A program made the position numbers and the translations under genes. The notes below the pieces were generated by a model that saw only the letters and a program-made list of their open reading frames with translations, had not been told where the DNA came from and made no database searches. From Candidatus Nitrosocosmicus sp. (lineage in GTDB: Archaea; Thermoproteota; Nitrososphaeria; Nitrososphaerales; Nitrososphaeraceae), in assembly GCA_025934495.1 (NCBI GenBank), contig JAICXY010000005.1, forward strand, positions 1 through 63,363: 63,363 bases of DNA, in the 5' to 3' direction. Positions 19,809-28,770 of this stretch are shown piece after piece; positions within the stretch are counted from its first letter, which is position 1; each line of letters starts with the position of its first letter.

Positions 19809-20230
19809 TTATATTCCAACTTTCTCCGCTAAAATTAGAGGTTCCTATATTATTAACATTATGTTATAAATTGGATTAAAGTCAAAGAGAACATATTCTT
19901 TACAAGTATAAGTTTTAAAATAAGAGCATATAGATAGTCATACTTTTCACCATTTGTTTTAATCTTTCATTATGGGATAATTCCAGAGATTATCTATTTG
20001 TAAATCATTATAATTCTGGAAAAAATATATCTATTGTATCCCAATTAGTATCATCTATTTATTAATATTGATATTAAGATTTTTTGAAGTGTAGTTACCA
20101 TTCAACCCGAGTACTTTTAAAAATGCCTTTTTATATTAATTTATCAATTTATGTACAATGCCTCAAAATGAATTAGAACATAATAAATGTTGAAAAGGCA
20201 GTTTTTCAAAACAGAAAAATTTGTTTGGTC
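19809..20230. other. intergenic stretch, nothing recognised
   Basis: 422 AT-rich bases between the membrane-anchored cupredoxin gene and the CuA gene, both minus strand. No coding frame or clear repeat. Confidence 0.45.
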
Positions 20231-21025
20231 TTACAAAGCCATATTACTAGTATTCATATTTGTGGTAGAGCCAGTGCTCTCTCTTACAATCAAATCACCA
20301 ATCATTCCTAACCATAAATGGCCTCTAACCATGCAATAATATTTGAAATGACCTGCTTTATCAGCTACGAATGTAGTAACTTGTTGAGTACCTGGTTCCA
20401 TAAAGAGGTTTATATGTCCGCTTTTAAATACATCTTGGCAACCAGGACAGGGCATAGCAGCCATCATATCATAAGGAATATAGTTCATTCTCTGATCCAA
20501 TGGAATATTATTTTCTTTATTAATTAAATTTAAAATTCGGCTAGGTAATATGCCTATTCCTAAATTATGGGCCATATGACCTCTATTGATAACAATTAAT
20601 TGCACTAGATCACCTTTATCAACTATAATGGGAGGACCACCATTAGTTCCATTCCATCCAAAATCTTGCTGAATTAAAATTATTCTTTTATTAATTTTTT
20701 GAGATGAAATCGGCAAGGTTGAAGAAAAAGATGAAGACGATATAGCAGTTGCTTGGGATTTATGAGGATTAGAATTAAATGATGAAGCCAGAAGCGACGG
20801 CATAACTGAATTAATTGATAAATGAATTTGAGGAGATTGAGAATACATGGCCATAAATATTGTAGTTATTGCAGATATTACCATTATGATTCCAATACCT
20901 ACTACCACTTTTCCATTAAAAGAATACGATTTTGGTTCAAAATATTTTTTATTAGATCCAATGGAATCATTTTTTTTCTCACTTTTATCTTCACCTTTAT
21001 CCTTAATCGGACTTCCTATAGCCAT
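20231..21025 (-). CDS. membrane-anchored cupredoxin (blue copper protein)
   Basis: 264 residues from ATG 21025. A charged cytoplasmic N-terminus (~40 residues, Lys/Asp-rich) precedes one membrane helix (VVVGIGIIMVISAITTIFMA). A Ser-rich linker of about 50 residues leads to a C-terminal cupredoxin domain. Copper ligands visible are His in RGHMAHNLGIG and the C-x4-H-x4-M loop CMVRGHLWLGM. Extra Met and Cys residues (MMAAMPCPGCQDV) lie in an inserted loop and could add a second site. The protein probably carries electrons on the outer face of the membrane to the nearby CuA oxidase; sulfocyanin and nitrosocyanin-type proteins are alternatives within the same fold. It lies 422 bases upstream of the CuA subunit gene. 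Confidence 0.8.
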   Translation of the reverse strand: MAIGSPIKDKGEDKSEKKNDSIGSNKKYFEPKSYSFNGKVVVGIGIIMVISAITTIFMAMYSQSPQIHLSINSVMPSLLASSFNSNPHKSQATAISSSSFSSTLPISSQKINKRIILIQQDFGWNGTNGGPPIIVDKGDLVQLIVINRGHMAHNLGIGILPSRILNLINKENNIPLDQRMNYIPYDMMAAMPCPGCQDVFKSGHINLFMEPGTQQVTTFVADKAGHFKYYCMVRGHLWLGMIGDLIVRESTGSTTNMNTSNMAL

Positions 21026-21524
21026 ATTAAAATTATTAACTGATGTATTTATAAATTAAAAAGGCTTTCTATATCTCAATGATTTATTCTCTAAACAACA
21101 GATTTGTAATAAAAATTTAATCAATAACATTTTTCAACATAAATCAATTTGAGATATTGTATGTTAATTTTTAAATTATATTTATATCGATTATAATGTA
21201 GTCAACAGATAACAAAATATTAAAATTATTAAATAAAGTAATTTGATATGGAAATTCAGATTATCTATTACTATACTTACAAATTGACAATTTAATGAAA
21301 ATGCCATCCATATTAGGAAAGATACATATATTCAAAGAAAAAGTCTATAGTTTATCTTTTCTTCAACTGTAAAAAGATAAAGATGTATAAATGCCCGCTT
21401 TTTGTAGGTTTATAAAACCTATTTAAAACCTTTTAAAATATGTTTTATTTTTATTCTTTTATCCTTAAATAGAAAGCCCTCTCCAAAATATAAAATATTT
21501 TTTTAATGGCTTATATTTAATTTC
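21026..21524. other. intergenic stretch, nothing recognised
   Basis: 499 AT-rich bases between the phasin-like gene and the anchored cupredoxin gene. No coding frame seen. Confidence 0.45.
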
Positions 21525-22127
21525 TTATCTATTTTGACTATATGTTGTAGTGGAAGAAACTGTATTGTCCTGATTATCTTGATGATGCATATCTTCACAT
21601 ACTCTTGCATTTCTTTTACCAATTTCTGCTAATTGTTTAAAGTGTTCTTTTGTGGTATTAGCTAAATTTTTAAATGAATCAACATTTGCAAAAGCAAGGT
21701 CATTGAACATTCTGTTAGCTGCCATAGTATTTTCTGCATAATTGCTAACTACTTTTGAATACATTTCTGGAAGTTTCTTACCAATGTAATCTTGGTTATT
21801 CCATGCATTGTTATTCATATTTTCAATATATGGAGTAAATATAGATTGAAAAGAGTTTAATGCTTGTTTTTGATATTCAATATAGCTATCTGCTATTTCT
21901 TTTGTTGCTTGGATTGCATGCTCCTGTGCATCACTAATAGATTGAGTGTAACGTGGAATTTGACCTCTAGCTTCATCCAAATTTTTTTGGATATTTCTTT
22001 TGGTTTCATCTAAAGATCGATTGAGCGATTGTTTATTCTCTTCAGCAGATCCCCGATTATAGTTATCAGTATTTGGAAAAGAATATGATGATGATGATGT
22101 TGCTTCTCTTTTATCTTGTTTTGACAT
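21525..22127 (-). CDS. phasin-like amphipathic helical protein
   Basis: 200 residues from ATG 22127 (a TTG 9 bases upstream is possible). The N-terminus is polar and Ser-rich; residues ~40-180 are predicted all-helical by eye, with repeated stretches such as EHAIQATKEIADSYIEYQKQ and ENTMAANRMFNDLAFANVDS. The pattern of SYIEYQKQALNSFQSIFTPY followed by a second helix pair resembles phasins, the proteins that coat polyhydroxyalkanoate granules. Group I.1b archaea carry PHA synthase genes, but none lies in this window, so the assignment is tentative. A general coiled-coil or stress protein is the alternative. It stands alone, with large gaps on both sides; a palindrome like the one at 15872 lies about 390 bases upstream. 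Confidence 0.5.
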   Translation of the reverse strand: MSKQDKREATSSSSYSFPNTDNYNRGSAEENKQSLNRSLDETKRNIQKNLDEARGQIPRYTQSISDAQEHAIQATKEIADSYIEYQKQALNSFQSIFTPYIENMNNNAWNNQDYIGKKLPEMYSKVVSNYAENTMAANRMFNDLAFANVDSFKNLANTTKEHFKQLAEIGKRNARVCEDMHHQDNQDNTVSSTTTYSQNR

Positions 22128-22510
22128 TATCAACAAGTATTAAAAAGAGCATATAAGTATTCCGCTATATGGTTTTTTATGGAAAAAAAAACCATAAATT
22201 GATTTTTTTTACTAAAGATAGTGTTAAAGATACAACTACGATATGAAGTATATCAATATATTGTAATACATTTTAATATAGATTAATTTCTTTTACAGCA
22301 CAAAAAATAATTCATTTAAAAGAATGAAAATACTTTCAATTAGATAATACAAAAATAAACATTCGTATAAATAATCCGAATTACTCTCATTACAAATTCG
22401 CAAATACAATTACAAATAACAATAATTATTCCTAGTTATGAGTATAAAATAGTATTTTACATTTAAAAAAAATGAGACATATTGCATTGTAGCAAGCATT
22501 ATATTGGCTA

Positions 22511-22537
22511 AATTCTAATTCGGTACCGAAAGAATTT
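22511..22537. promoter_or_regulatory. second copy of the CGGTACCG palindrome
   Basis: The 12-bp perfect inverted repeat TTCGGTACCGAA (22519-22530) is flanked by AATTC on the left and GAATT on the right, giving a longer imperfect dyad. It lies between the 3' end of a cupredoxin gene and the phasin-like gene. Its core is the same as at 15872-15885. Confidence 0.4.
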
Positions 22538-22656
22538 TGCTGTATTGGCTACATGTGGTCTATAGATATTTACATTTGTTAAAATATTACTAGTACCTTT
22601 TACCTAGTTATTATATTAACCAACGAATATGAAAAATAAAATATATTTAATACGTA

Positions 22657-23313
22657 TTATTTTACTATTATTTTTCCTACCATCGTAGGATGTATTTGGC
22701 AAAAGTAATTGTAAATCCCAGGTTTCATAAATTTATGCGTATAACTACCACCTAATAATCCTGAATCAAATTCCTGGCCTCTATTAGGTGAATTGAAACT
22801 AGAACCCGATGTTACTGTATGAACCACATCATCCATATTTTTCCAAATTACAGAATCTTGAGCATGTATTATTATTGGATTTGGACTATAGGCTTTATCT
22901 CTTAAAAGAGCCGCACCTTTAACAATCAATACAGTTTTTGCAGAAGGTAATGAGGATGCTGTATGGTTTCCAATCGAAGTTGTTTGTAAAGAGATTTTAG
23001 GCAAAGATGTATTTTTATCTGATCCATTACTTTTTTCATGTTGCGATAATAAAGTTGCTTTATTTGTAATATTTGCAATGTTACCACCATTATTGATTTT
23101 ATTTGAATCATTACTATGTGATTTATTTATTGCATTCATGTCATTATTTTTGTCTATTGCAATATAATTATACGAGTTTTTAGTTACTACTTCTTTAGCA
23201 AATGCCACTGCTTTTGATTGGAATCCTACAAAAGGTAACATCATTATCAAAATCCCAATGATAGATATCTCAACAAATATTGTTGTAGTACACATTTTAT
23301 TCAACATACACAT
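22657..23313 (-). CDS. exported cupredoxin (plastocyanin-like)
   Basis: 218 residues from ATG 23313. A hydrophobic signal or anchor (residues ~10-38, ISIIGILIMMLPFVG) is followed by a ~80-residue Asn/Ser/Lys-rich linker and a C-terminal plastocyanin-like domain. Copper ligands: His in DVVHTVTSG and C-x2-H-x2-M in FCQIHPTMVG. The typical beta strand VIWKNMDDVVHTV precedes the first His, and the 'P-G-I-Y-N-Y-F-C' strand the Cys. It is likely to shuttle electrons on the outside of the membrane. The next gene upstream, 111 bases away on the same strand, encodes a two-domain cupredoxin, so the pair may be co-expressed. Confidence 0.85.
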   Translation of the reverse strand: MCMLNKMCTTTIFVEISIIGILIMMLPFVGFQSKAVAFAKEVVTKNSYNYIAIDKNNDMNAINKSHSNDSNKINNGGNIANITNKATLLSQHEKSNGSDKNTSLPKISLQTTSIGNHTASSLPSAKTVLIVKGAALLRDKAYSPNPIIIHAQDSVIWKNMDDVVHTVTSGSSFNSPNRGQEFDSGLLGGSYTHKFMKPGIYNYFCQIHPTMVGKIIVK

Positions 23314-23424
23314 ATTTATAAAAAGTCATTTAAGAGTTTTTTATGTTACTTGATAAAAAAAAATAAAATTTTGAAATATATTATTGTAGTAATACTACTC
23401 TACTATTGATAAGTAATTACTTTC

Positions 23425-24291
23425 TCATTGAGAGATTTTCTGCGCAAAAGCCGGAGATGGAGGATCTACCGTAATTATGGCTTGCATCCATGGATGAATT
23501 CTGCAGAAATATGTAATAGTTCCCTGTCTTTCATCAAGAATAAATGTTTTTGATTGTCCCGGTTGCAAAGTCGAGGTATCAAATGTTCCATCTGTAGCAG
23601 TAGCAGTATGCGCAACATAATCTCGATTAGTAAATGTTATTTGACTCCCAAAAGGAACATGCGCGCCAGATGGAATAAACATAGGTCCATAATTAGTATC
23701 ATAAGCAGCATTTTGAGGTATTTCAATTTTTACGTCCATAATATTATTGCCACCTGGACTATTACTAGATATTTCCCTCTGAGTTTCTTGAGTATCTACA
23801 TATACTATACCGCCCATATATGGATGAATTTGACAGAAATATACGTATACACCAGGAATAGCAAATGTGTGACTATATGTTGAAGGTCCTTCAGTAGATC
23901 CAGTCGGCCAAATTAATCCGGAATTAAAGGCCATAGCAGTAACAGTATGACTAACAGTATCCTTGTTTATCCATTTTACTGTATCACCAGCATGAATATG
24001 GAGAGTAGTTGGAGTAAAATAGGTTGTTCTGATTCCTGGTGCACCATCGCCAAATGGAATTACAATATCAAATTCACTATGATTTTTCAATGACTTTATA
24101 TTATTCGCTGCTGATTCCGGATTAGATGATTGCGATGTGGAAATAGATGATATTTGAGTTGTATTTGACAATTGTATATTAGTGATAGCATCGTTTCGAT
24201 TCATTATTGTTTTAGAGGCATAAACAATAGCAATGATAGAAACGATTATAAAAAATAATCCAATTATTTGCAAACCCTTGTTAAATCTCAA
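23425..24291 (-). CDS. exported protein with two cupredoxin domains
   Basis: 288 residues from TTG 24291. A membrane segment (residues ~8-26, LQIIGLFFIIVSIIAIVYA) is followed by two full cupredoxin domains. Domain 1 (residues ~75-165) has His in VSHTVTAM and C-x2-H-x2-M in FCQIHPYMGG. Domain 2 (~185-275) has VAHTATAT and FCRIHPWMQ. Both sets of copper ligands are complete, so two copper centres per protein are likely. Domain 1 resembles the single-domain protein encoded just downstream (22657-23313) in its FCQIHP loop, which suggests relatedness by duplication. A role in electron transfer near the terminal oxidase is likely; a two-domain nitrite-reductase-type enzyme is unlikely, because no type 2 copper histidines are apparent at the domain interface. 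Confidence 0.85.
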   Translation of the reverse strand: MRFNKGLQIIGLFFIIVSIIAIVYASKTIMNRNDAITNIQLSNTTQISSISTSQSSNPESAANNIKSLKNHSEFDIVIPFGDGAPGIRTTYFTPTTLHIHAGDTVKWINKDTVSHTVTAMAFNSGLIWPTGSTEGPSTYSHTFAIPGVYVYFCQIHPYMGGIVYVDTQETQREISSNSPGGNNIMDVKIEIPQNAAYDTNYGPMFIPSGAHVPFGSQITFTNRDYVAHTATATDGTFDTSTLQPGQSKTFILDERQGTITYFCRIHPWMQAIITVDPPSPAFAQKISQ

Positions 24292-24620
24292 TTAGTATCC
24301 AGTGATAATAATAATTAATATATTAAGATTATTACATAATTCATTTTCGGTTGTTCAAATATTATATTAAATGCAAACTTATACAACTTAAATTTTAGTA
24401 AAATGATATCAGTAAAATGCATGATATTTTTATAAAAAAAAGTAAATCGTAATTTAATAAAAATTTAAAATATTGTTTTTTTCAAACAAATTTTGCCATC
24501 GCATTAAAATTGTGAATGTCCTCTACCACGTTATTTGTTCCTTCTTCTTAAATCATTATTTAAATATAATAATAATAAACAATATGGAAAAATAAAAAAA
24601 GAAAATTATTCAAAATCCTT
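24292..24620. other. intergenic stretch, nothing recognised
   Basis: About 330 AT-rich bases between the C2H2 mini-gene (transcribed towards lower numbers) and the double-cupredoxin start. No frame or repeat seen. Confidence 0.4.
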
Positions 24621-24800
24621 CTACTTATTGTCTACCTCTACTTCTGGAAAATCATATTCATTCATATGCTGTACCATCATATGCCTTTGCATCTTTGCCA
24701 TATCATCAAACTGTTGTCCACATATGCTACAATTTGGCTTATCCGAATCAGATTCAGATTGTGATCCATTATGGATATAATTATTATTTTCTGAATTCAT
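24621..24800 (-). CDS. C2H2 zinc-finger mini-protein
   Basis: 59 residues from ATG 24800 to TAG 24621. The middle holds one classic zinc finger, C-x2-C-x12-H-x4-H: Cys24 and Cys27 in CSICGQQF, His40 and His45 in RHMMVQH. The flanks are acidic and Ser/Asn-rich, and the finger has extra Met residues (DDMAKMQRHMMVQHM). Single C2H2 fingers of this size occur widely in archaea and are thought to bind DNA or protein, but few have been tested. It is divergent from the glycosidase gene at 24953 (gap 152 bases). A similar mini-protein is encoded at 53136-53321. Confidence 0.75.
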   Translation of the reverse strand: MNSENNNYIHNGSQSESDSDKPNCSICGQQFDDMAKMQRHMMVQHMNEYDFPEVEVDNK

Positions 24801-24952
24801 CTATTTTCACTTTCCTTTTAATATGCATTAACAAATAATTATCTATATATTAATATTATTCCTTGTAGCAAAAAAATATTTACTAATTTAACATATTATT
24901 ATTAAATTCATATAAATCCATAAGTATAACTTATTTTTTTTAGATATAGTAT

Positions 24953-26629
24953 ATGTCGCCAAATACTAATATGAACACCAATATCAATGATAGTAATAAT
25001 AATAGTGATGTTTATGGAGAACAGAAACAAAAAGCTCAAACTCAACAGCATCTTCAATCAGTAGAGGAATCCTTTGATAAAAAAGCAAAACAATTTATTC
25101 AAAGAACCGAAGACCATGCATTACAGGGGTTAAATCCTGGCGGAATTTATCAAGCCATTTGGTGCAGAGATGCCTCATTTATTTTGAAAAGTTGGTTTCA
25201 TTCTGGAAATATACAAGGATTACTTCAGCAGATATCGACTGTGTGGACACATCAGATTGAAGCGGGAAAAGAAAAAATTGTATATGGCAGAGGATCACCT
25301 GAAATGAAATACAAGCCAACTAAGGCCACAAAAGAAATACAAAAAAAATTTGAAGGAGCACTTCCTACTACCATATATCAAGCAGGTTATTCCGAAGTAT
25401 ATGGTTTGAATCCGGATCTTGATTCCACAGCTTTGATGATAAGTACTTCTTCCTGGGTATTAACAAAAATTTTAAAAAACCAAATCAATACTAGTAATTC
25501 AAATATCAAAAACCAAGGGATATCAACTCTGCCATCAACACCACCACCAAATCCATCATCACAGCTCTCTAAATACTCGCAATCACAAACAAACACAAAT
25601 AGTAAAAAAGTTATTGATTACGTTGTACCACGGATGATAAATGCAGTTAGATATCTCCAAAATAGAGATATAGATAATGATGGAATTCTAGAACAAAGTC
25701 ATAATGAGGATTGGATGGATACAGGGTTAAGAGCAGGAAAAGTTGTATATAGCCAGGCTTGCTTTATACTTGCCCTAAATAATCTATCGTATCTTTTAGC
25801 AGAAATTGGTCAAGATGATGAATCCAAAAAAATGATGGATATTTCTAACAGAACTATAAATGCTGTAGAAAAAATCCTGTGGTTAGAAGATAAAGGTGCC
25901 TATATTGATATTTTAAAATCTGATTATATTGGCGGTCCACATAGAGTACTTACACAGGATGTTTCTTTGTATTCAGTTGCCATTAGCGAAAATACGAATA
26001 GCGATAGTCTTAGAATCCATCAAAATAATAATAATAACAATAACAATAATAGTGATATATCTAATCAAGAAAGTAATATAAATAAAGATAACAGTATATC
26101 TATAAAAGGTAATGATGATAATAATGAGCACCCATTAAAACAAAAATCGGGAAAGCACTATAATCAACAGCAGGACAAAGAAGAAAACCAACAGCGATTT
26201 GAATATGACAATAATAGCAATAATCTTGATTTGATGTTGCAGAGATCAAACAGAACGTTAGATTCAATAAAAGAAAGGGTGTGGCTCGACAAATGGCCTA
26301 CTAATATAGAAACACTATTGAAAGAATCAGGTCCATTGCATTTGAAACCTTATTTTTACCATAATAGAACCTTTTGGCCATGGATAACAGGAATCGAAAT
26401 GATGGCTAGAAGCCGATTCGACAGATTTGATGAATGCGATATCCTTCTTTCCAAACTCGCATCAAAAGAGGATATTCATATTTCCACTTTTTATGAATGG
26501 GTGAATCCCAAAACAGGAAAAGGAGGCGGAGCTTTTCCTTTTAGAACTGGAGTGTGTACTGTTAGAACTGCCATAGATCATATTATTAAAGGATTAGATA
26601 ATAAAAAAAGAAAAGATATTCATAAATAA
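24953..26629 (+). CDS. six-hairpin glycosidase (glucoamylase/debranching-like)
   Basis: 558 residues from ATG 24953. The motifs fit the (alpha/alpha)6 toroid of the amylo-alpha-1,6-glucosidase/GH15-like superfamily: GGIYQAIWCRDASF (residues ~62-75), LNPDLDSTALMI (~150), DIDNDGILEQSHNEDWMDTG (~240-260), VVYSQACFILALNNL, and near the end FWPWITGIEMMARSRF and FYEWVNPKTGKGGGAFPF. The Asp in NEDWMDTG and the Glu in FYEW are good candidates for catalytic residues, by analogy only. No signal peptide is seen, so it probably acts inside on glycogen- or trehalose-type sugars. Two low-complexity inserts (Ser/Pro-rich at ~190-220; Asn-run and Gln/Asn-rich at ~355-430) sit in loops; the second comes from an AAT/AAC triplet expansion at 26025-26050. 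Confidence 0.7.
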   Translation: MSPNTNMNTNINDSNNNSDVYGEQKQKAQTQQHLQSVEESFDKKAKQFIQRTEDHALQGLNPGGIYQAIWCRDASFILKSWFHSGNIQGLLQQISTVWTHQIEAGKEKIVYGRGSPEMKYKPTKATKEIQKKFEGALPTTIYQAGYSEVYGLNPDLDSTALMISTSSWVLTKILKNQINTSNSNIKNQGISTLPSTPPPNPSSQLSKYSQSQTNTNSKKVIDYVVPRMINAVRYLQNRDIDNDGILEQSHNEDWMDTGLRAGKVVYSQACFILALNNLSYLLAEIGQDDESKKMMDISNRTINAVEKILWLEDKGAYIDILKSDYIGGPHRVLTQDVSLYSVAISENTNSDSLRIHQNNNNNNNNNSDISNQESNINKDNSISIKGNDDNNEHPLKQKSGKHYNQQQDKEENQQRFEYDNNSNNLDLMLQRSNRTLDSIKERVWLDKWPTNIETLLKESGPLHLKPYFYHNRTFWPWITGIEMMARSRFDRFDECDILLSKLASKEDIHISTFYEWVNPKTGKGGGAFPFRTGVCTVRTAIDHIIKGLDNKKRKDIHK

Positions 26630-26786
26630 CCATTTTTTTGCTTCATACAAGATTGCTGTTACTAAAATAAATATTTAAATCATACATGTATTCTCCATTT
26701 TGAGAGGGTTTATTTCCATTATAGTTTACTATCTTAAATACAAAAATCAAAATAAAATTAAATTTATTGGAATGTAAAGAATATAC

Positions 26787-27674
26787 TTATTTTTGGTTAT
26801 GTGAAGAAGGTGAAGGTGAAGGTGAAGATAATCCAAAGCTCGGATATAATGTCATACCGCCATCAACATAAATAGTTGTTCCTGTAATATAGCTGGATTT
26901 GTCTGATGCTAAAAACTCTACAGCATTGGCAACTTCTTCTGGGCTTCCTATTCTATCTACAGGTATTTGTTGTAATACTCTTTGGCGCTCTTCCTTATTT
27001 TCTCTTAATACTTTATTCATGTCTGTATCTATAGCACCTGGTGCAACTACATTTACTCTAATATTTTTTTTAGCTAATTCCAATGCCATAGTTTTTGTCA
27101 TCATTTCAATGCCAGCTTTTGATGTTGCATAAGGTACATAATGTGGTTTAGGTATTGCCTGATGAACAGACGATATATTTATTATACTATAACCTCCTGC
27201 AGGAGGAGGATTTTGTTGCTTTTCCATATGTTTTACTGCTTCTCTGCTACAAACAAATGGTCCTGTTAAATCTACCGCAATAATCTTGTGCCAATCATCC
27301 AAAGTTGTTTCTTCAATTGGTATATTTTTTTGTATCCCTGCATTATTTACCAAAACATCTAATCTGCCAAAATGCTCTATGGTCTGTTCTACAAGTTTTA
27401 TACATTCGCTTTCTCTAGAAATATCGGCTTGAATAGCAATTGTATCTAAATTGAGACCAGAATTGACAGCGTTATCCTTTATTTCACTAGCTGTTTGTTG
27501 AGCTTCGTCTATTTTTCGAGAATTTATGACTAATCCATCATATTCACCTGATTTTGCAAATGCCACTGCTATTGATTTACCTATTCCCTCACTTGATCCA
27601 GTTATAATTGCAACCTTCTTTTTTTTATTGCTATTGATATCATCAATATTTTTTAAATTTGTTTGCGAAATCAT
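26787..27674 (-). CDS. short-chain dehydrogenase/reductase, glucose 1-dehydrogenase-like
   Basis: 295 residues from ATG 27674. A complete classical SDR: cofactor motif TGSSEGIGKS (residues ~25-34), NNAG (~111), the catalytic Ser in INISSVHQ and Y-x3-K in YATSKAG, then NVVAPGAIDTDMN and the C-terminal SSYITGTTIYVDGGMTL. This pattern is closest to the 3-oxoacyl-ACP reductase/glucose 1-dehydrogenase branch. The enzyme reversibly oxidises an alcohol or sugar with NAD(P); the substrate cannot be read from sequence. The tail FGLSSPSPSPSSHNQK comes from a short GGTGAA tandem repeat at 26810-26826 and is probably disordered. It stands alone, convergent with the glycosidase. Confidence 0.85.
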   Translation of the reverse strand: MISQTNLKNIDDINSNKKKKVAIITGSSEGIGKSIAVAFAKSGEYDGLVINSRKIDEAQQTASEIKDNAVNSGLNLDTIAIQADISRESECIKLVEQTIEHFGRLDVLVNNAGIQKNIPIEETTLDDWHKIIAVDLTGPFVCSREAVKHMEKQQNPPPAGGYSIINISSVHQAIPKPHYVPYATSKAGIEMMTKTMALELAKKNIRVNVVAPGAIDTDMNKVLRENKEERQRVLQQIPVDRIGSPEEVANAVEFLASDKSSYITGTTIYVDGGMTLYPSFGLSSPSPSPSSHNQK

Positions 27675-27853
27675 ATTTATTTATTAATAGATTTGAATAA
27701 CTAATCTATAAAGGTGACATCAATATTAAAAGAAGATACAACCGATCAATATGAAAATTAATTTTGCATTTATAATTAATAAAATCAATACAATATAAAA
27801 ACAGTATGAACTGTAATTTAAAATAGTAACTATTTCTCATTATAAGTAACAAA

Positions 27854-28228
27854 TTATCTTTTGGAAAAAAATCTCCTGACATTTGGCCTATAAAGATAGT
27901 ATATAATAATTAAATTTATAATAAGGCCTATAATTGAAATACGTTGCCCATTTACTATATTTAGTAAATAACCAGCAGCACCAAACCCTGATAATACTAA
28001 AAGCAATGTCCATGACCAGCCATTTCCTCTATACAATCCTATTGAAACAATGATTGAAGCAATACCCAGTATGAATAAAAATCCAGAGCCCATTAGTGCA
28101 ACTGGACCAATTGGGAGAGAAATAATGAATGAAAAAAAAGACATTGTTAACAAAATTAATCCACTTATTACAGTCAAAATAGTAATGATTACAATACCCA
28201 AAGGTTTTTTTTTCCTAATTTCTACCAT
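27854..28228 (-). CDS. small membrane protein, four helices
   Basis: 124 residues from ATG 28228 (TTG 28234 possible). A basic start (VEIRKKKPLG) is followed by four hydrophobic segments: IVIITILTVISGLILLTM, PVALMGSGFLFILGIASIIV, WTLLLVLSGFGAAGYLLN and IIGLIINLIIIYYLYRP, then a basic end (RRFFSKR). The pattern resembles small archaeal and bacterial membrane proteins of unknown role. It lies 179 bases downstream of the SDR start and beside the IS derivative at 28357, which lies upstream of it. I do not know its function. Confidence 0.6.
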   Translation of the reverse strand: MVEIRKKKPLGIVIITILTVISGLILLTMSFFSFIISLPIGPVALMGSGFLFILGIASIIVSIGLYRGNGWSWTLLLVLSGFGAAGYLLNIVNGQRISIIGLIINLIIIYYLYRPNVRRFFSKR

Positions 28229-28356
28229 CTGCAAATTAATTAGTAGAAAGAATATATCTTTTTAAATAAAATACATATTATTATCTATAAAAATATTTGA
28301 AATATTTTCGTAATTTAGAACAATAATTATTGGTACCTATCTATTTGTTCTTATTG

Positions 28357-28625
28357 TTTTGTTGCATGATTCCTATAATCTTGGATTTTACTAACCGTCT
28401 TCTCTAAATAAATATCAACTTATTATACAACGATACCTAAATGACTCTTCGACTTTATCGCGGTTCATCTCTTTTAATTCGGTATCCCGGTTGTAATCAT
28501 ATCAAAATCCGGTAAGATTTCATCGCCTCTTCTGACTAGAGATTGATTATAGATGGACCAATTCGCATGTTTTGTTGGTTAATATTATCTAAATGTATTT
28601 AGAAATAGAGAATCGTGCAACAAGG
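28357..28625 (-). mobile_element. MITE-like deletion derivative of the 5.4-kb IS
   Basis: Left end TTTTGTTGCATGATTCC (28357-28373) and right end GAATCGTGCAACAAGG (28610-28625) are inverted repeats of the same family as at 5387 and 51044. Between them, on the minus strand, is only the start of the transposase (WSIYNQSLVRRGDEILPDFD, then ELKEMNRDKVEESF-like residues in a shifted frame). The catalytic part is missing, so the 269-bp unit is an internal deletion product that could only move with help from an active relative. Confidence 0.65.
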
Positions 28626-28770
28626 CATGTTTTTATATCTTAATAGATGAAAATCATCAATATCAATCGAATCCATATCGTTATCTTAAGTATTAATGCA
28701 TGGAAATACTTATCCAATTCCAACGTAACAAATGAGTAATTTTTAAATAATAAGAGGATCTAAAATTTTC

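Noticed and set aside
24535-24780. 81-residue plus-strand frame
   Set aside because: It is the antisense of the C2H2 mini-protein, whose finger motif is clear on the minus strand.
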